Made by a program: the position numbers and the translations under genes
The notes under the pieces: generated by a model
Told to the model about the DNA's origin: nothing
What the model saw: the letters and a program-made list of their open reading frames with translations, nothing else
Database searches by the model: none
Source of the DNA: Tritrichomonas foetus
Taxonomy: Eukaryota > Parabasalia > Tritrichomonadida > Tritrichomonadidae
Length of the DNA stretch: 64,000 nt
Reading direction: 5' to 3'
NCBI GenBank assembly: GCA_001839685.1
Contig: MLAK01001104.1
Coordinates: 16,142-80,141 of the forward strand
Part shown: piece after piece, positions 20,822 to 30,610 of the stretch
Numbering within the stretch: the first letter of the stretch is position 1
How the letters are laid out: each line of letters begins with the position of its first letter

Positions 20822-22500
20822 ATGTCGAGCATAAGCTTAATAAAAGACTTAGTGGAAGGCTTCTCGGCTGCTGCTGCTGCGCTCATTCCGACGGCCTTCA
20901 ATGCCATGGAGATGGACGCAGGAGGCTCATGGAGGAATGCGCGGGACGATCCGCAAGCCAGCTTCGATTATGCGTGAAGGAACTCGACAGCGGGAGAGTT
21001 TTGAATGCTCTCTCTTCACTCTGCGATTTGATTCATGAAGACGAATTTCCTTGCAGTCTATCGGCCTTGATTTCAGAGGAATTCCCACAGAATATGTTTT
21101 CTCTATTGAAAAGTGACGATAAATCTCTCTCAACCGCCGCATTTTCAACCATGATAAAATTTATAGAAATACCTCAAATTTGCCCACTCTTCATCACACC
21201 GGAATACTGCCAATACTTAATAAATGCAATAAATGAACAAATTTTCGCCGGTCATAATTTTTCCATGAAAAATGAAAATAATTATGACAGTTGGCGAAAT
21301 GGAAATGAACAGCCAGAATTTGACGATACTGTGTCACGTGATTTAATATATGTTATCAAAAAGTTCTTGGAAAGTGGATTCGATATGGATATATCTGAAA
21401 ATCTAATCTTAGGCCTGGACATTGCTAATGATGAAACTTATTCACCTTCCCTTGTTCTTGGGCCAAATTTGGAGGCAGAAACAGAATCAGAAAATGTGAA
21501 TTCAGATATCGATAATTCATCAGATGCATCAAATGAAGAAGATGCTTCAAATTCAGATATATGCTATTTCTTTCTTCATAACAATATTATAGAAATTTTG
21601 TCACATGTGATTAAGCACACTCACGATTCATCACTGGTTGATCTCTGTTTTGACACTTTAGAAGCATTATGCTGCCACTTTTTGAGAGTGGATGATGCGT
21701 CTAAAATATTCAAAATTATTTCAGCATGTAGGCCAATTCCACGAGCGGCACTTCTCAACAAAATTCTTCGTATTTTCCTCCGTATGTTTGCCGCGCAAAC
21801 TTTAGCTGATCCCATCGTCTTCTCCAAATTTGAAGATTCCGGATTTCTCGAGCTCACCCAGGGGGCCCTCGGCGGCCGAACAGATGATGCGTCGACTCTC
21901 CATGCATGTCTGGTTGCTGCTCGTGTGTATGAAAACTTCCCAGAATGCGAATACCAATTTCACATTCGAAGGTTACTTGAATTAACATGCAATGATGATT
22001 TTGAATCGCCAGGTTCAGAAAAAGTTGCAACCGCCGCGGCTCAAGCGCTTGCTTCACAACTTCAAGCAAATCCACCACTTGCACTAAACATCTTAAAAAC
22101 ACCAAAAACATATCAATCTCTTCTCACAGCAGCAGTAAAGCGATCTATTCTTGCAAAAATTGCGCTCACCGATATTTTTGCCTTTATTGCGAAATATACA
22201 AATTTAAAGGCTTTTCCAGCACTTCTTTCAGAATTTGATGTTGGTGATATAAAAATGAATATTTTTGCCTTTGCTGCAGATATTAGTCCAGTTTCGCCTC
22301 AGGCAACGAAAAAAGCCTTAAAACTCCTTCTCGCAATTTTCGATCGGGCTGCAGGGTTGGGCAAGCAAAAACTTTGTCAAGTCAAGTTTATGCGGGCTTT
22401 TGAAGAGAACTTCTTTATTGATAGTGAAGTGTTTGCAGATGATGAAACGGCGTCAGAATTTTCACTACTGAAGGAGCATCTCTCATGCGGAGTATTGTAG
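20822..22500 (+). CDS. HEAT/armadillo-like protein, apparent 1-nt frameshift
   Basis: The start I favour is the ATG at 20822, giving MSSISLIKDLVEGFSAAAAA and ending ARDDPQASFDYA before a TGA at 20975-20977. The main frame carries on exactly there with VKELDSGRVLNALSSL. One extra G in GCGTGAAGG would join them (FDYA to VKELD). The joined product is about 560 residues of amphipathic helices (ALSSLCDLIHEDEFP, ALISEEFPQNMFSLL, SLVDLCFDTLEALC, AAQALASQLQANPP) with an acidic insert near residue 230. Function is unknown. The gene is more GC-rich than its neighbours. A sequencing error is the simplest explanation; a true frameshift is possible. Confidence 0.7.
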
Positions 22501-22720
22501 AAGTGTATTCTGATTAAATTTTTACTTTGTTGTATATTAAATTACACGTTATCAAAAAATCTGATTCTGAACTTTTTTGATATGATAAATATGTACTCAT
22601 ATGGGAATGTTTTATTATAACTCCTCAATACTGAGAAAAAATAGAGGAAGAAAAAAAAGAAAATGATAGCACTAAATAATATTATAGATTGTATTATAAA
22701 ATATCAAGATCAAAACGGAA

Positions 22721-22791
22721 GCACCGTTGGTCTAATGGTAGAATTTTACCTTGCCAAGGTAGGGGTCCGGGTTCGATTCCCGGACGGTGCA
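22721..22791 (+). tRNA. trnG-GCC: tRNA-Gly (GCC)
   Basis: A complete 71-nt cloverleaf. The acceptor stem is GCACCGT/ACGGTGC with discriminator A at 22791. The D-arm holds the A box (TGGTCTAATGGTAGA), the anticodon stem-loop TTACC TTGCCAA GGTAG has anticodon GCC, and the T-arm GGGTTCGATTCCC is the B box. There is no intron and no encoded CCA. It lies between the convergent ends of the armadillo-like and acyl-CoA synthetase genes. Confidence 0.98.
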
Positions 22792-22795
22792 CGAC

Positions 22796-22801
22796 TTTTT
22801 T
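22796..22801 (+). terminator. RNA polymerase III terminator
   Basis: A run of six T starts 5 nt after the tRNA-Gly discriminator base, followed by further T-rich DNA. Confidence 0.85.
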
Positions 22802-22952
22802 CTTTCTTTTTTTCATCTACATCATTCACAATTAATTTCATGTCAATTTTATATTAAATCATCAACAATAGAAAATAATTTGTATCTTTGTGTGAAAGTA
22901 TGATAAAAAAGTTTATTTTTCTTGTGAGAAAACATATAGCGAAACATATGAT

Positions 22953-24905
22953 TTACTGAATTGAGTCATAGAGTGCATTAAGTTCGTCAATATATTTGTT
23001 CTTGATCTTTGTAAGTTGTGCCTTTTGTGATGGTGTGAGTAATCCATTTTCAACTGTTGGTTCTTCAAGCTTAATAATTATATGATTAATCTTTTCGAAA
23101 CCACGAAGTTTCCTCTTTTCATGTTCGACACGAAGTGAATCGACAATTTCTTTCTTTGCGACATCTGAATTAATGATATCATTAATTCCTGCTGCACGCC
23201 ATTTCTCTTGTAATTCATGTGTAGGCCAAACAATTGCAATTGGCTCACTGTGTTTTGAGTCAGCATGTACGTAAATGAAAAGTACAGCGGAAGCAAGTGA
23301 ATAAGTTTCAGTTAGTGTTGTAAGTGAGATATATTCTCCTTGACTTAATTTAACGAGTTGTTTAACTCTATCAATGATTTTAACTTGCATTCCTTTAGTT
23401 ACCTTTCCTACATCTCCTGTAGCAAACCAGCCATCAACTATAGCTTCATTAGTAAGCTCTGGTTGTTTATAGTATCCCTTAAACATATTTGCACCACGTG
23501 CGAGAAGTTCACCAGTTGGTTCTTCACCATTAGGGTCATATTGTGGCATGTCTTTCACTGGACGAAGTTTCAATTCAACTGTTGGACAACAGAGACCAAC
23601 AGTGTCTGGATCAGCGACAGGTAATTCTTGAACAAAGCAAGCAGACGAAAGTTCAGTTAAGCCACATCCTTGAAGGATATTTGGAGTGACTGTTGCACAA
23701 AGGAATTCGAAGACTTCTGGCATGATTGGTGCACCACCTGAGACGATAAGACGAAGTTTACCACCAAGAGATGCACGGAATTTATTGAATAGAAGACCAT
23801 CAAGAATTAATGATTGTCCTCTATTTTCTTTCATACAACGAACCTTTTCTGCCATTGCAATCTTGAGGACTTTTTGAAGGATTGATGGCAGTTCCTCAAT
23901 TTGAGATTTCATTTTGTCTGCAACGCGGTTCAAAATTCTAGGGACTGCTGTCATGATGGTTGGTTGAAGATGTTGTATATCATCAATAAGCATGCTGACT
24001 GGGCCTCTTGCATAGCCGACACGACCGCCGTGCGCCAAAACCTCGAGTTCAACAGCTTGGGCGTAGATGTGGGCGAGTGGAAGGAAGGAAAGATATGTTT
24101 CAACAGGTGAACAACTCATGTTCACGCATGAAAGGCCTGCTGAACCAGCAACAATGTTTAAGTGTGAAAGCATGCATCCTTTTGGAGTGCCAGTTGAGCC
24201 AGATGTGTACATGATGAGTGCAAGATCGTTTGGATCAGGGAGTTCAGCTGTTAAATCAGTGTTGGCACCAGCTTCGTAAACCTGTTGGATTGTCCTGAAA
24301 TCAATGCTTTCTGGTTTCTCTTCTGGCTCCTCTTCTTGCATAATTATGAGTTTTGAGACATTTGGGATCTTTGGGAGTAAAGCAAGAGCATTCTTATATT
24401 TGAAGCCAGAAACGAATAAAATCGAAATATCGGCATGGTTGACAATGTACTCAGAAGCGTCTGGACCAAGTGAATCATAAACTGGAACAACAATAGCACC
24501 AATTGAATAAGCACCGAAAGCGATTGTTTGCCACCAGATAGAATTATGTGCGTAGATTCCGATTTTATCTCCTTTTTTGACACCAAGAGTAAGGAGACCT
24601 TTACCGAATTGTATAACTCGCTCGTAAGTCGCCTTGTAAGAAATATATTTATATTCGCCAACACTTCCATCTGGAAGTTTTTCGCGCTCTCCGAGGCAGT
24701 CAGCCTCTGGCCATTTAGTTGCTGACCCCTTGAGCAGCGCTAGGGGGGTTTCCGCGTTTGGTTGTCCGAAGAATGTTGACATTAATACACCGCCGTTTTC
24801 TTTGATGACGTGATTGTTAATATATATCATTGACTCCTCTGGATTTTCGGAATGCCTGATTGGAACGATAACTGACTCGACATCAACACTTTGAACGTGA
24901 CCCAT
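22953..24905 (-). CDS. Long-chain fatty-acid-CoA ligase (ACSL)
   Basis: A 650-residue member of the AMP-forming acyl-CoA synthetase family; it activates fatty acids to acyl-CoA via an acyl-adenylate. The P-loop-like motif YTSGSTGTPKG lies at 233-243, the substrate gate region has LPLAHIYAQAVE, and GYARGP and AVPRILNRV follow as in eukaryotic ACSL. The motif GCGLTELSS, the ATP ribose-binding GWFATGDVG, and the linker RVKQLVKLSQGEYISL are present, with the C-terminal lysine in the family's usual place. The length is typical. There is no transmembrane or organelle signal at the N-terminus; a G at position 2 (MGHVQS) could be myristoylated. Trichomonads scavenge lipids from the host, so such an enzyme is expected. 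Confidence 0.95.
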   Translation of the reverse strand: MGHVQSVDVESVIVPIRHSENPEESMIYINNHVIKENGGVLMSTFFGQPNAETPLALLKGSATKWPEADCLGEREKLPDGSVGEYKYISYKATYERVIQFGKGLLTLGVKKGDKIGIYAHNSIWWQTIAFGAYSIGAIVVPVYDSLGPDASEYIVNHADISILFVSGFKYKNALALLPKIPNVSKLIIMQEEEPEEKPESIDFRTIQQVYEAGANTDLTAELPDPNDLALIMYTSGSTGTPKGCMLSHLNIVAGSAGLSCVNMSCSPVETYLSFLPLAHIYAQAVELEVLAHGGRVGYARGPVSMLIDDIQHLQPTIMTAVPRILNRVADKMKSQIEELPSILQKVLKIAMAEKVRCMKENRGQSLILDGLLFNKFRASLGGKLRLIVSGGAPIMPEVFEFLCATVTPNILQGCGLTELSSACFVQELPVADPDTVGLCCPTVELKLRPVKDMPQYDPNGEEPTGELLARGANMFKGYYKQPELTNEAIVDGWFATGDVGKVTKGMQVKIIDRVKQLVKLSQGEYISLTTLTETYSLASAVLFIYVHADSKHSEPIAIVWPTHELQEKWRAAGINDIINSDVAKKEIVDSLRVEHEKRKLRGFEKINHIIIKLEEPTVENGLLTPSQKAQLTKIKNKYIDELNALYDSIQ

Positions 24906-25377
24906 TTTGAAACAGCTTGATTCGCCTTTTTAAAAATGGCCTTATGAAAAACAATCATGTCACTTCATGATGATGCAGTTTTGCATCAAAAAAAATGTGA
25001 TATGGTAACGATATGTTTTCAAAAATTGACCTTCTTGAGAAAATTTCTCTTATTCAAGTGAATTGAAAAATTAATTCAAAATTGATTCACAAGAAAATGA
25101 AATTTTAAAAATCAAGCTATTTCTTCCAATATCCCGAAATAAGAACGAATAATTGTCTCAGTGTATCAATTTTTACAAATCCACATCTGTCAATTTTTTT
25201 TTGAATAGCGATTGCAAATTATCTTTTCAAATTTTCAATCACACGATCATTATTTCTGATAGAAAACGGTCGCCCTTTTCCTTTCATCAACGATATTTTT
25301 CATTTCACACTTCTTACGATCATCATAGATAGCTGCTGAAATATGATGTAAAAAATGATTTATCCCTTTCGTGAAAA
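24906..25377. promoter_or_regulatory. Divergent promoter region of ACSL and IPK1
   Basis: 472 nt between two head-to-head genes. A perfect TTTTTAAAAA palindrome at 24927-24936 lies 22-31 nt upstream of the ACSL ATG. Similar T/A-run elements precede other genes in this window. No coding frame is seen. Confidence 0.4.
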
Positions 25378-26538
25378 ATGAGCAACTTTCCACAATTGAA
25401 GTGTTTAGATCCTGCTTGTTGGGACTACAAAGCAGAAGGATTCGATTCAATCATCCTCACATGGGTTGGCCCATCCAACTCCGAATTTAATCTTAAAGCG
25501 CTCAGATTATTCAAAAATCACAACGAAGGTTTCAGACGAGGAAACTCACAACCACTTACAGACTTCACAGACAGGGTGGTCATCCTTGACAAATACATCA
25601 ATTCCTTCATCCGCCCGCATCTCCCTGAAGTCGACGCAGGGACCCCCGTTCGAGTCACTCAACAGTTTCTTGAAGATATCGAAAGAAAAATCACACCAAA
25701 GAGGCCGGAAAGTCGAATCAAAGAATCTACAATTTGTATCACTTCCCAAGTTGCAATTTTACATGACGATCACATTCCTCCCAATTCTCTTGTTATCGAA
25801 ATCAAGCCAAAATGGGGCTTTCTTCCTGATTGTCCAATCATCGATTCCAGTTCACCAAAATTAACGGTCTCCAGATTTCAATTGATGCAACGTCAGAAAT
25901 TAAAGAAAGGTGAAATTTCCGCCTTTACAAAATATGATCCAATTGACCTTTTCAGTGGTGATGAAAATAGAGTTGATAAAGCTATCAGATCCTTAGTTGA
26001 AAACCCACAAGGAAATTTGAAAGTATTTCGTGATAAAAATTCATCAAAACTTCAAGAAAACGAAATTAAAAAATTAGTAAAGGTGTTAAATGAACATCCT
26101 GCTCTCAAAAAGTTGCTCGTCATGCAAAAACTCGACGTTTGGGATATAGAATGCATTCCACCAATTATTGAAAAAGCTGATAATCCAACTTGGGAAAACC
26201 TCATCAATGATGAAGCAGTTATTAATGGCGTAAACTCAATGTTCGGCACTTATCATCTTCCTCCCTCGAAAAGCGAAGTGATTGAATTGCGAGACAATTT
26301 GACAAAACAAGAAGCGCGCATTTTTATTGCTGCCTTTTGTGTTTCTCAAGCTGCAAAGGATTGTAGCTTCATGATCACATTCAAAAACCGAACCACTATT
26401 GGAAATGAGACTGAAGCTGAAGAACCTGAAATATTCATTATTGACTTTGACATGAAAATGCCTGAACTTCTTCTCTCAAATTACTTGAAAAATGACCAGA
26501 AAATTATTGAAATATACAAAGAAATGGAAAAGTGTTAA
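25378..26538 (+). CDS. IPK1: Inositol-pentakisphosphate 2-kinase (IPK1)
   Basis: The 386-residue product fits IPK1, which phosphorylates Ins(1,3,4,5,6)P5 on the 2-hydroxyl with ATP to make InsP6 (phytate), a cofactor in mRNA export and a precursor of inositol pyrophosphates. The signature EIKPKWGFLP is at 141-150 (usually EIKPKCGFLP). VSRFQLMQRQKLKKGEIS and YDPIDLFSG (186-194) follow as in the family, and the C-terminal IIDFDMKMPE matches the metal-binding DLDxKP motif with P replaced by M. The N-terminal glycine-loop region is divergent. The ATG at 25378 is the first in frame. Confidence rests on three ordered motifs. Confidence 0.9.
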   Translation: MSNFPQLKCLDPACWDYKAEGFDSIILTWVGPSNSEFNLKALRLFKNHNEGFRRGNSQPLTDFTDRVVILDKYINSFIRPHLPEVDAGTPVRVTQQFLEDIERKITPKRPESRIKESTICITSQVAILHDDHIPPNSLVIEIKPKWGFLPDCPIIDSSSPKLTVSRFQLMQRQKLKKGEISAFTKYDPIDLFSGDENRVDKAIRSLVENPQGNLKVFRDKNSSKLQENEIKKLVKVLNEHPALKKLLVMQKLDVWDIECIPPIIEKADNPTWENLINDEAVINGVNSMFGTYHLPPSKSEVIELRDNLTKQEARIFIAAFCVSQAAKDCSFMITFKNRTTIGNETEAEEPEIFIIDFDMKMPELLLSNYLKNDQKIIEIYKEMEKC

Positions 26539-26998
26539 ATAATATGAATAAACAATGAAATGGAATATTTCATTTTCATTCTTCCATGTGAATAAAATAG
26601 ACATAATATTGTATTTGATATTTATCCGATTTAATCAGGCTAAACAAAATGATATTGAACTTCATTAGGAAGAGTATGTAGATCCAATGAGTAATTATTT
26701 ATGATGAATAACATAATAATATGTTTTCAAGACAATTTGATACATCGTTCATAGCTTTCACAATAAAATATGAGGATATGATCATCATTTTTTAATTTGA
26801 ACTTGTTATCACTTGCAGGTGTTCTATAGAATTGATAGATGAGATTATAATTATCATAATATTATGAATCATTAAAAAGAAATTGTAGAAATACAATTAT
26901 TAATTTCAAAAAAGTCAGATATGCATGACAATCCTATTTCGTGAGATAGAGTTATTTAAAGACAAATTATTTATTGTAGATACTCATTCAAGCATTCT
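26539..26998. other. Intergenic region, no feature seen
   Basis: 460 AT-rich nt after the IPK1 stop and before the decayed coding zone. No frame, RNA gene or repeat stands out. Confidence 0.5.
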
Positions 26999-27720
26999 TT
27001 AGAAATCCTCAGTTAGCCTGAGTGCTTCAGCAATTGTTGTTGCGCGCTTTATGTTCCTCATGTAAAGCTCTGTGGCGAGACCGACTTTCTTGGATGAAAT
27101 TGGACTCAGGTCCTGGGTTCGATAATGCATCATCCCATTCAGCTCATTACACCCGCAGCCAGCGACTGTCGTCACGCAGAGAGACGAACGGGACGCCACC
27201 ATGGTGGGGATGCGGATTTAGTCGTAGAAGTCGTTACGCATCGCCCTCCTGAGGGCCCCAAATGTGCTCCTGATGTCGATACCAGACTTTGCAGTGGCGT
27301 CAATGTTCGAATAGTTGTTGAAGATGTCCCACCTAGGCAATTGGAGGGAATTCTGGTTGAGCTGTAAGTACTTCCGCTTTATGAGTGAAGTCGATACCCC
27401 TGCTTTGTCAATCATTCCGTTGAACTCCGATGCAAAATAGCAATGAGGACCACATTGCTTCTATCAGACCATTGATTTTGTGCTTTGATTGAAGGATGTA
27501 TGATCACTTTCATCAACTCTGAAAGGAATATGTTATGGGTATTGAGAAGATGGAGTTCCATCATTCTTTATTTGAGTAAGGTTTGTGTCAGTATAAATAT
27601 TTGTACTGTGTTCTTTAGCATTAGAAATTTCATTTTTATAAACACATTCCATGTCACCTATCATTGCCTTCAAGCTTGTTAAGTCAACTATTGTTTTAGT
27701 GAATGTAAATTGAAAAGCTC
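26999..27720 (-). pseudogene. GC-rich decayed gene of unknown family
   Basis: Coding-like peptides read leftward in more than one frame. From about 27720: KTIVDLTSLKAMIGDMECVY and DTNLTQIKNDGTPSSQYP, then a stop. Near 27540-27430 another frame gives SELMKVIIHPSIKAQNQW and NVVLIAILHRSSTE. It then passes by frameshift to 27415, where GMIDKAGVSTSLIKRKYLQL runs to a single in-frame TAA at 27218-27220, and the same frame continues to a TGA/TAA-type end at 26999 (NGMMHYRTQDLSPISSKK, RATTIAEALRLTEDF). The stretch 27020-27390 is clearly richer in G and C than surrounding DNA. No family is recognised; a relic of a mobile element is one possibility. Confidence 0.5.
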
Positions 27721-27760
27721 AATGATGAAATTGCATCATTTAATTAATTAAAATATGACA

Positions 27761-28212
27761 ACATGAAAAAGGTCATAATCAGTATGAATGAGGAACAATA
27801 CTCTCGCTATCCATGTTAGGCACACTGTGAATGGAAAAGCAATGTCCAAAATATATTGAATAAAGTCAATAATTTACTCCGTTTATTTATAGAATGCATT
27901 CATCAGATGAGTATTTCTATTTCTGAGCGATTGCATTTCTAATAATGATAGATGTTTAACCCACATCTACTTTCTGGTTTGAGGCTCATTGCATGTCAAA
28001 TCGTTAGATAGATTTGAAGGTTTTGAACCAACATCGAATATCATTCTCAAGATATATATTTAATCTCTACCTCAATACTATCGTGAGTCCAGATCTGATC
28101 ATTGAAAAAATAGAATACCAGTTTCAAAATTGATTTCAGAGTGGCATATGATGAGCTCGATCTGAAGCCTCTTGCATTCAGAGAATGTGCCATCCCCGAT
28201 TTAAGTGAGTAA
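27761..28212 (+). pseudogene. Decayed gene, opposite orientation to its neighbour relic
   Basis: Plus-strand frames look coded but are broken: MNEEQYSRYPC, a TAG, then HCEWKSNVQNILNKVNNL and MSISISERLHF. Further on, in another frame, are LNQHRISFSRYIFNLYLN and SPDLIIEKIEYQFQ, and finally YDELDLKPLAFRECAIPDLS ending at a TAA (28210-28212). Together with the relic on its left it forms a head-to-head pair of dead frames. I do not recognise the product. Confidence 0.4.
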
Positions 28213-28574
28213 TTTCGTCAGCTACCCCTGCCCGAAAACTCCTTTCTTCTATTTTTTGAGATCAATATCATCATCATATATACTCACCTTCACTTTTAGT
28301 TGATGAACAATCCATACATTCAAATGAAAGAGAGAATTTCACTTTTGAAGAATTGGCACTTTATCATCTCAAAAATCTTCATTTTTTGAAAAATTTTGGT
28401 TACTAAACATTAGATTCAGATTTTTCTAATTTTTCCAAATATGATTTTCACATAGTTTAACCAAATTTCCTTTATATCATATTATAGTCTCTGAGAATGA
28501 AGAAAAAATTAAGTGTAAGTTTATTTAAATAAAAACAATTCAATAAAATTATTATTCAATGAATGATGCTCACT
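28213..28574. other. Intergenic region, no feature seen
   Basis: 362 AT-rich nt between the relic and the 3' end of the channel gene. Nothing stands out. Confidence 0.5.
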
Positions 28575-30296
28575 CTATTCTTGCTTATCATGATCATTTT
28601 CCTGAATAATAATGACCTCTTTGCTCCTCAAAAAGCTGATTGTTGCTGTGAAAGCAGGGAAAAATATATATCCAGCAAGCAATGCAATAAACATTGTGAA
28701 AAAGAGAGATAAAATGTCATAAACAAGTGTTCCATCAGTGAAATAAGAAAACACACCATAAGTATCATCACCAAACACTAATCCAAAGAATAATTGGAAG
28801 TATCGATAATAATTTTTGGAAATATCAGAAACAAGTCCAAACAAAAACACACAAATCATCATAAATCCACAAATCAATGGCAACAAGCCAATAAATGTGC
28901 TTAGTAACCGAGTAAACGCAACACGAATAATTAAAACAACTTGATAAATATTAGGAAAGAAAATAAACCATCTAGTTGAAATACAAATAGTCAAAAAGAA
29001 TCCAAATGCAAACATTTGCATTGATTGTAATGAAATAAATTGTGTCATAACTTGTGATTCATGCAATAAAACAACAGATGTAGCAATTAAGATAATATCC
29101 ATAATGAAATGTAATGGATGCCAAAATCCTAAAGAATGATGAATTTGTTCATAAACTTCTAAATCACGATAAAGTGGATCTTGTGATCGCCATTTTTTAT
29201 GAAGGTTCCATCGTCTGATCAGACTGGAAAATAAAACTATAGTACCTGCAATTGATAAAAATAATAAACAAGCTGATAAATTTTCTAAAGTTTCTGCTTG
29301 CGGAAGTTTTTCATTCTGCAAAAGTGGTTCAGGTTCATTAGATTCATGAATAATTCTGTTGGTTAATTTGGAAAGCTGGAATTTCATTGTTGAGGGTTCA
29401 GGAATTATAGACTTGACATTTTTTCTGTTGATTTTGTTTTTAGAAATTCGCTTTTTCTTCAGTTTTCTATTGTTCATTATTTTGGAATGACTACTTTTTT
29501 TTCTCATTTTCATTTTATCAATATTCACATCATTATATTTATTCTCATTTTGATTATTGTTCTCATTTTGATTATTGCTCACATTCTGATTATTGCTCAC
29601 ATTCTGATTATTGCTCTCATTTTGATGATTACTTATGTTCGAGAAATCTTGATTTATTGCTTTCTTTGGTGGGTAAATTGTTATTTTATCCATAAAATCC
29701 GGAGGACATTTGTTTCTAGAGATGCAAGGAGCAGCACTGAATGTGTAGGAGCCATCTGATTTAATAATTTCAGTGGCAACATTCCATTGGGTGCATCCTT
29801 TGTAGGTTGACCGTGGAAGAACATAATATAACATTGTTTCAACACGAAGTTTGGAAATATGTCTGAAAAAAGATGTATTTAAGTCAAGTTGAGTAACTGA
29901 TGTTGTGGAGCCATTTGTCCAAGTAATTAGGAAATCATAAGGCTTATTTTCATCGACAAAATAAATATGCATAAATGATTCAAACACAAATTTTTCAAGA
30001 TTTTCTACAAAATTTTCTATAAAATCAGCAATGTCAGATATTCTTGAAATTGGTGTATTTAAATCTATATCAAAGCATAAATTTCCTGCAAACATACGTC
30101 TAATTAAAAACGTGTCTTTCACATTAGGAATGATGAATTCAAACATGATTGTAAATAATAAAATAATTTCGATAAAATGAATTATTAGAAGCCAAGGAGG
30201 CCTAAAAAACTGCTTCCATCGTCGTATTGGTTTCGCATACTCAGACCAGTGAACTTGTGAACTTTGATGGTAAGCAAGTCTGATACGGAGCGGCAT
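28575..30296 (-). CDS. Mucolipin-like (TRPML) cation channel
   Basis: A 573-residue six-pass channel of the TRPML/polycystin type. TM1 spans about 35-57 (PWLLIIHFIEIILLFTIMFEF). A large luminal loop (58-338) holds CFDIDLN, conserved cysteines (C168, C191, C197) and an Asn-rich insert. TM2-TM4 lie at about 340-361, 395-412 and 428-448, TM5 at 467-487, and TM6 at 524-548. The pore loop (500-516) reads QLFFGLVFGDDTYGVF, matching the GDD(M/T)F filter of TRPML channels, which conduct Ca2+, Fe2+ or Na+ out of endolysosomes. The basic insert at 265-295 is unusual. The short C-terminal tail ends in acidic residues. Confidence 0.85.
   Translation of the reverse strand: MPLRIRLAYHQSSQVHWSEYAKPIRRWKQFFRPPWLLIIHFIEIILLFTIMFEFIIPNVKDTFLIRRMFAGNLCFDIDLNTPISRISDIADFIENFVENLEKFVFESFMHIYFVDENKPYDFLITWTNGSTTSVTQLDLNTSFFRHISKLRVETMLYYVLPRSTYKGCTQWNVATEIIKSDGSYTFSAAPCISRNKCPPDFMDKITIYPPKKAINQDFSNISNHQNESNNQNVSNNQNVSNNQNENNNQNENKYNDVNIDKMKMRKKSSHSKIMNNRKLKKKRISKNKINRKNVKSIIPEPSTMKFQLSKLTNRIIHESNEPEPLLQNEKLPQAETLENLSACLLFLSIAGTIVLFSSLIRRWNLHKKWRSQDPLYRDLEVYEQIHHSLGFWHPLHFIMDIILIATSVVLLHESQVMTQFISLQSMQMFAFGFFLTICISTRWFIFFPNIYQVVLIIRVAFTRLLSTFIGLLPLICGFMMICVFLFGLVSDISKNYYRYFQLFFGLVFGDDTYGVFSYFTDGTLVYDILSLFFTMFIALLAGYIFFPAFTATISFLRSKEVIIIQENDHDKQE
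29541..29633 (-). repeat. 18-nt coding tandem repeat (NQNVSN)
   Basis: Four to five copies of an 18-nt unit encode an Asn/Gln/Ser hexapeptide in the luminal loop of the mucolipin-like channel, residues 222-252. Several N-x-S sequons are created by the repeat. Confidence 0.9.
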
Positions 30297-30610
30297 TTGA
30301 ATAGTTTATTTTGATGCTTGATAGAAAACTGATAAATATTCATGAAATTTTTCAAATCTTATTTGGTCATACAATAATGAAATCAGAAAGAAAACAACTC
30401 TCACCTATTCAATCTTAGTCCAAAATATATATTTCGAAGCTAGTAGCTATGAGTTGAGGTCAGGGAGGCTGGGCCGGCAATCAACCACTTTTATATACTG
30501 ACTAATACGAATATTTGGAATGGATAAAAGAAAATTTTTTTTAAAAATGAAAAAAATATATTGAGTTTATATTATTTATTACAATTTCCTTAACACATAA
30601 TTGCATCAAT
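30297..30610. other. Upstream region of the channel gene
   Basis: 314 nt between two minus-strand genes. It contains a short GC-rich patch near 30455-30480, but no frame or RNA gene. Confidence 0.45.

Noticed and set aside
20785..20974. Cys/Arg-rich N-terminus from ATG 20785
   Set aside because: The composition is unlike coding DNA of the window, and the overlapping frame from 20822 gives a better N-terminus that meets the main frame after one base change.
24008..24279. Plus-strand ORFs inside the acyl-CoA synthetase gene
   Set aside because: They overlap a gene with clear family motifs on the other strand.
27022..27367. Plus-strand ORFs in the GC-rich relic zone
   Set aside because: The minus strand gives more natural composition and continuous frames; the plus-strand ORFs are Arg/Ser/Cys-rich shadows.
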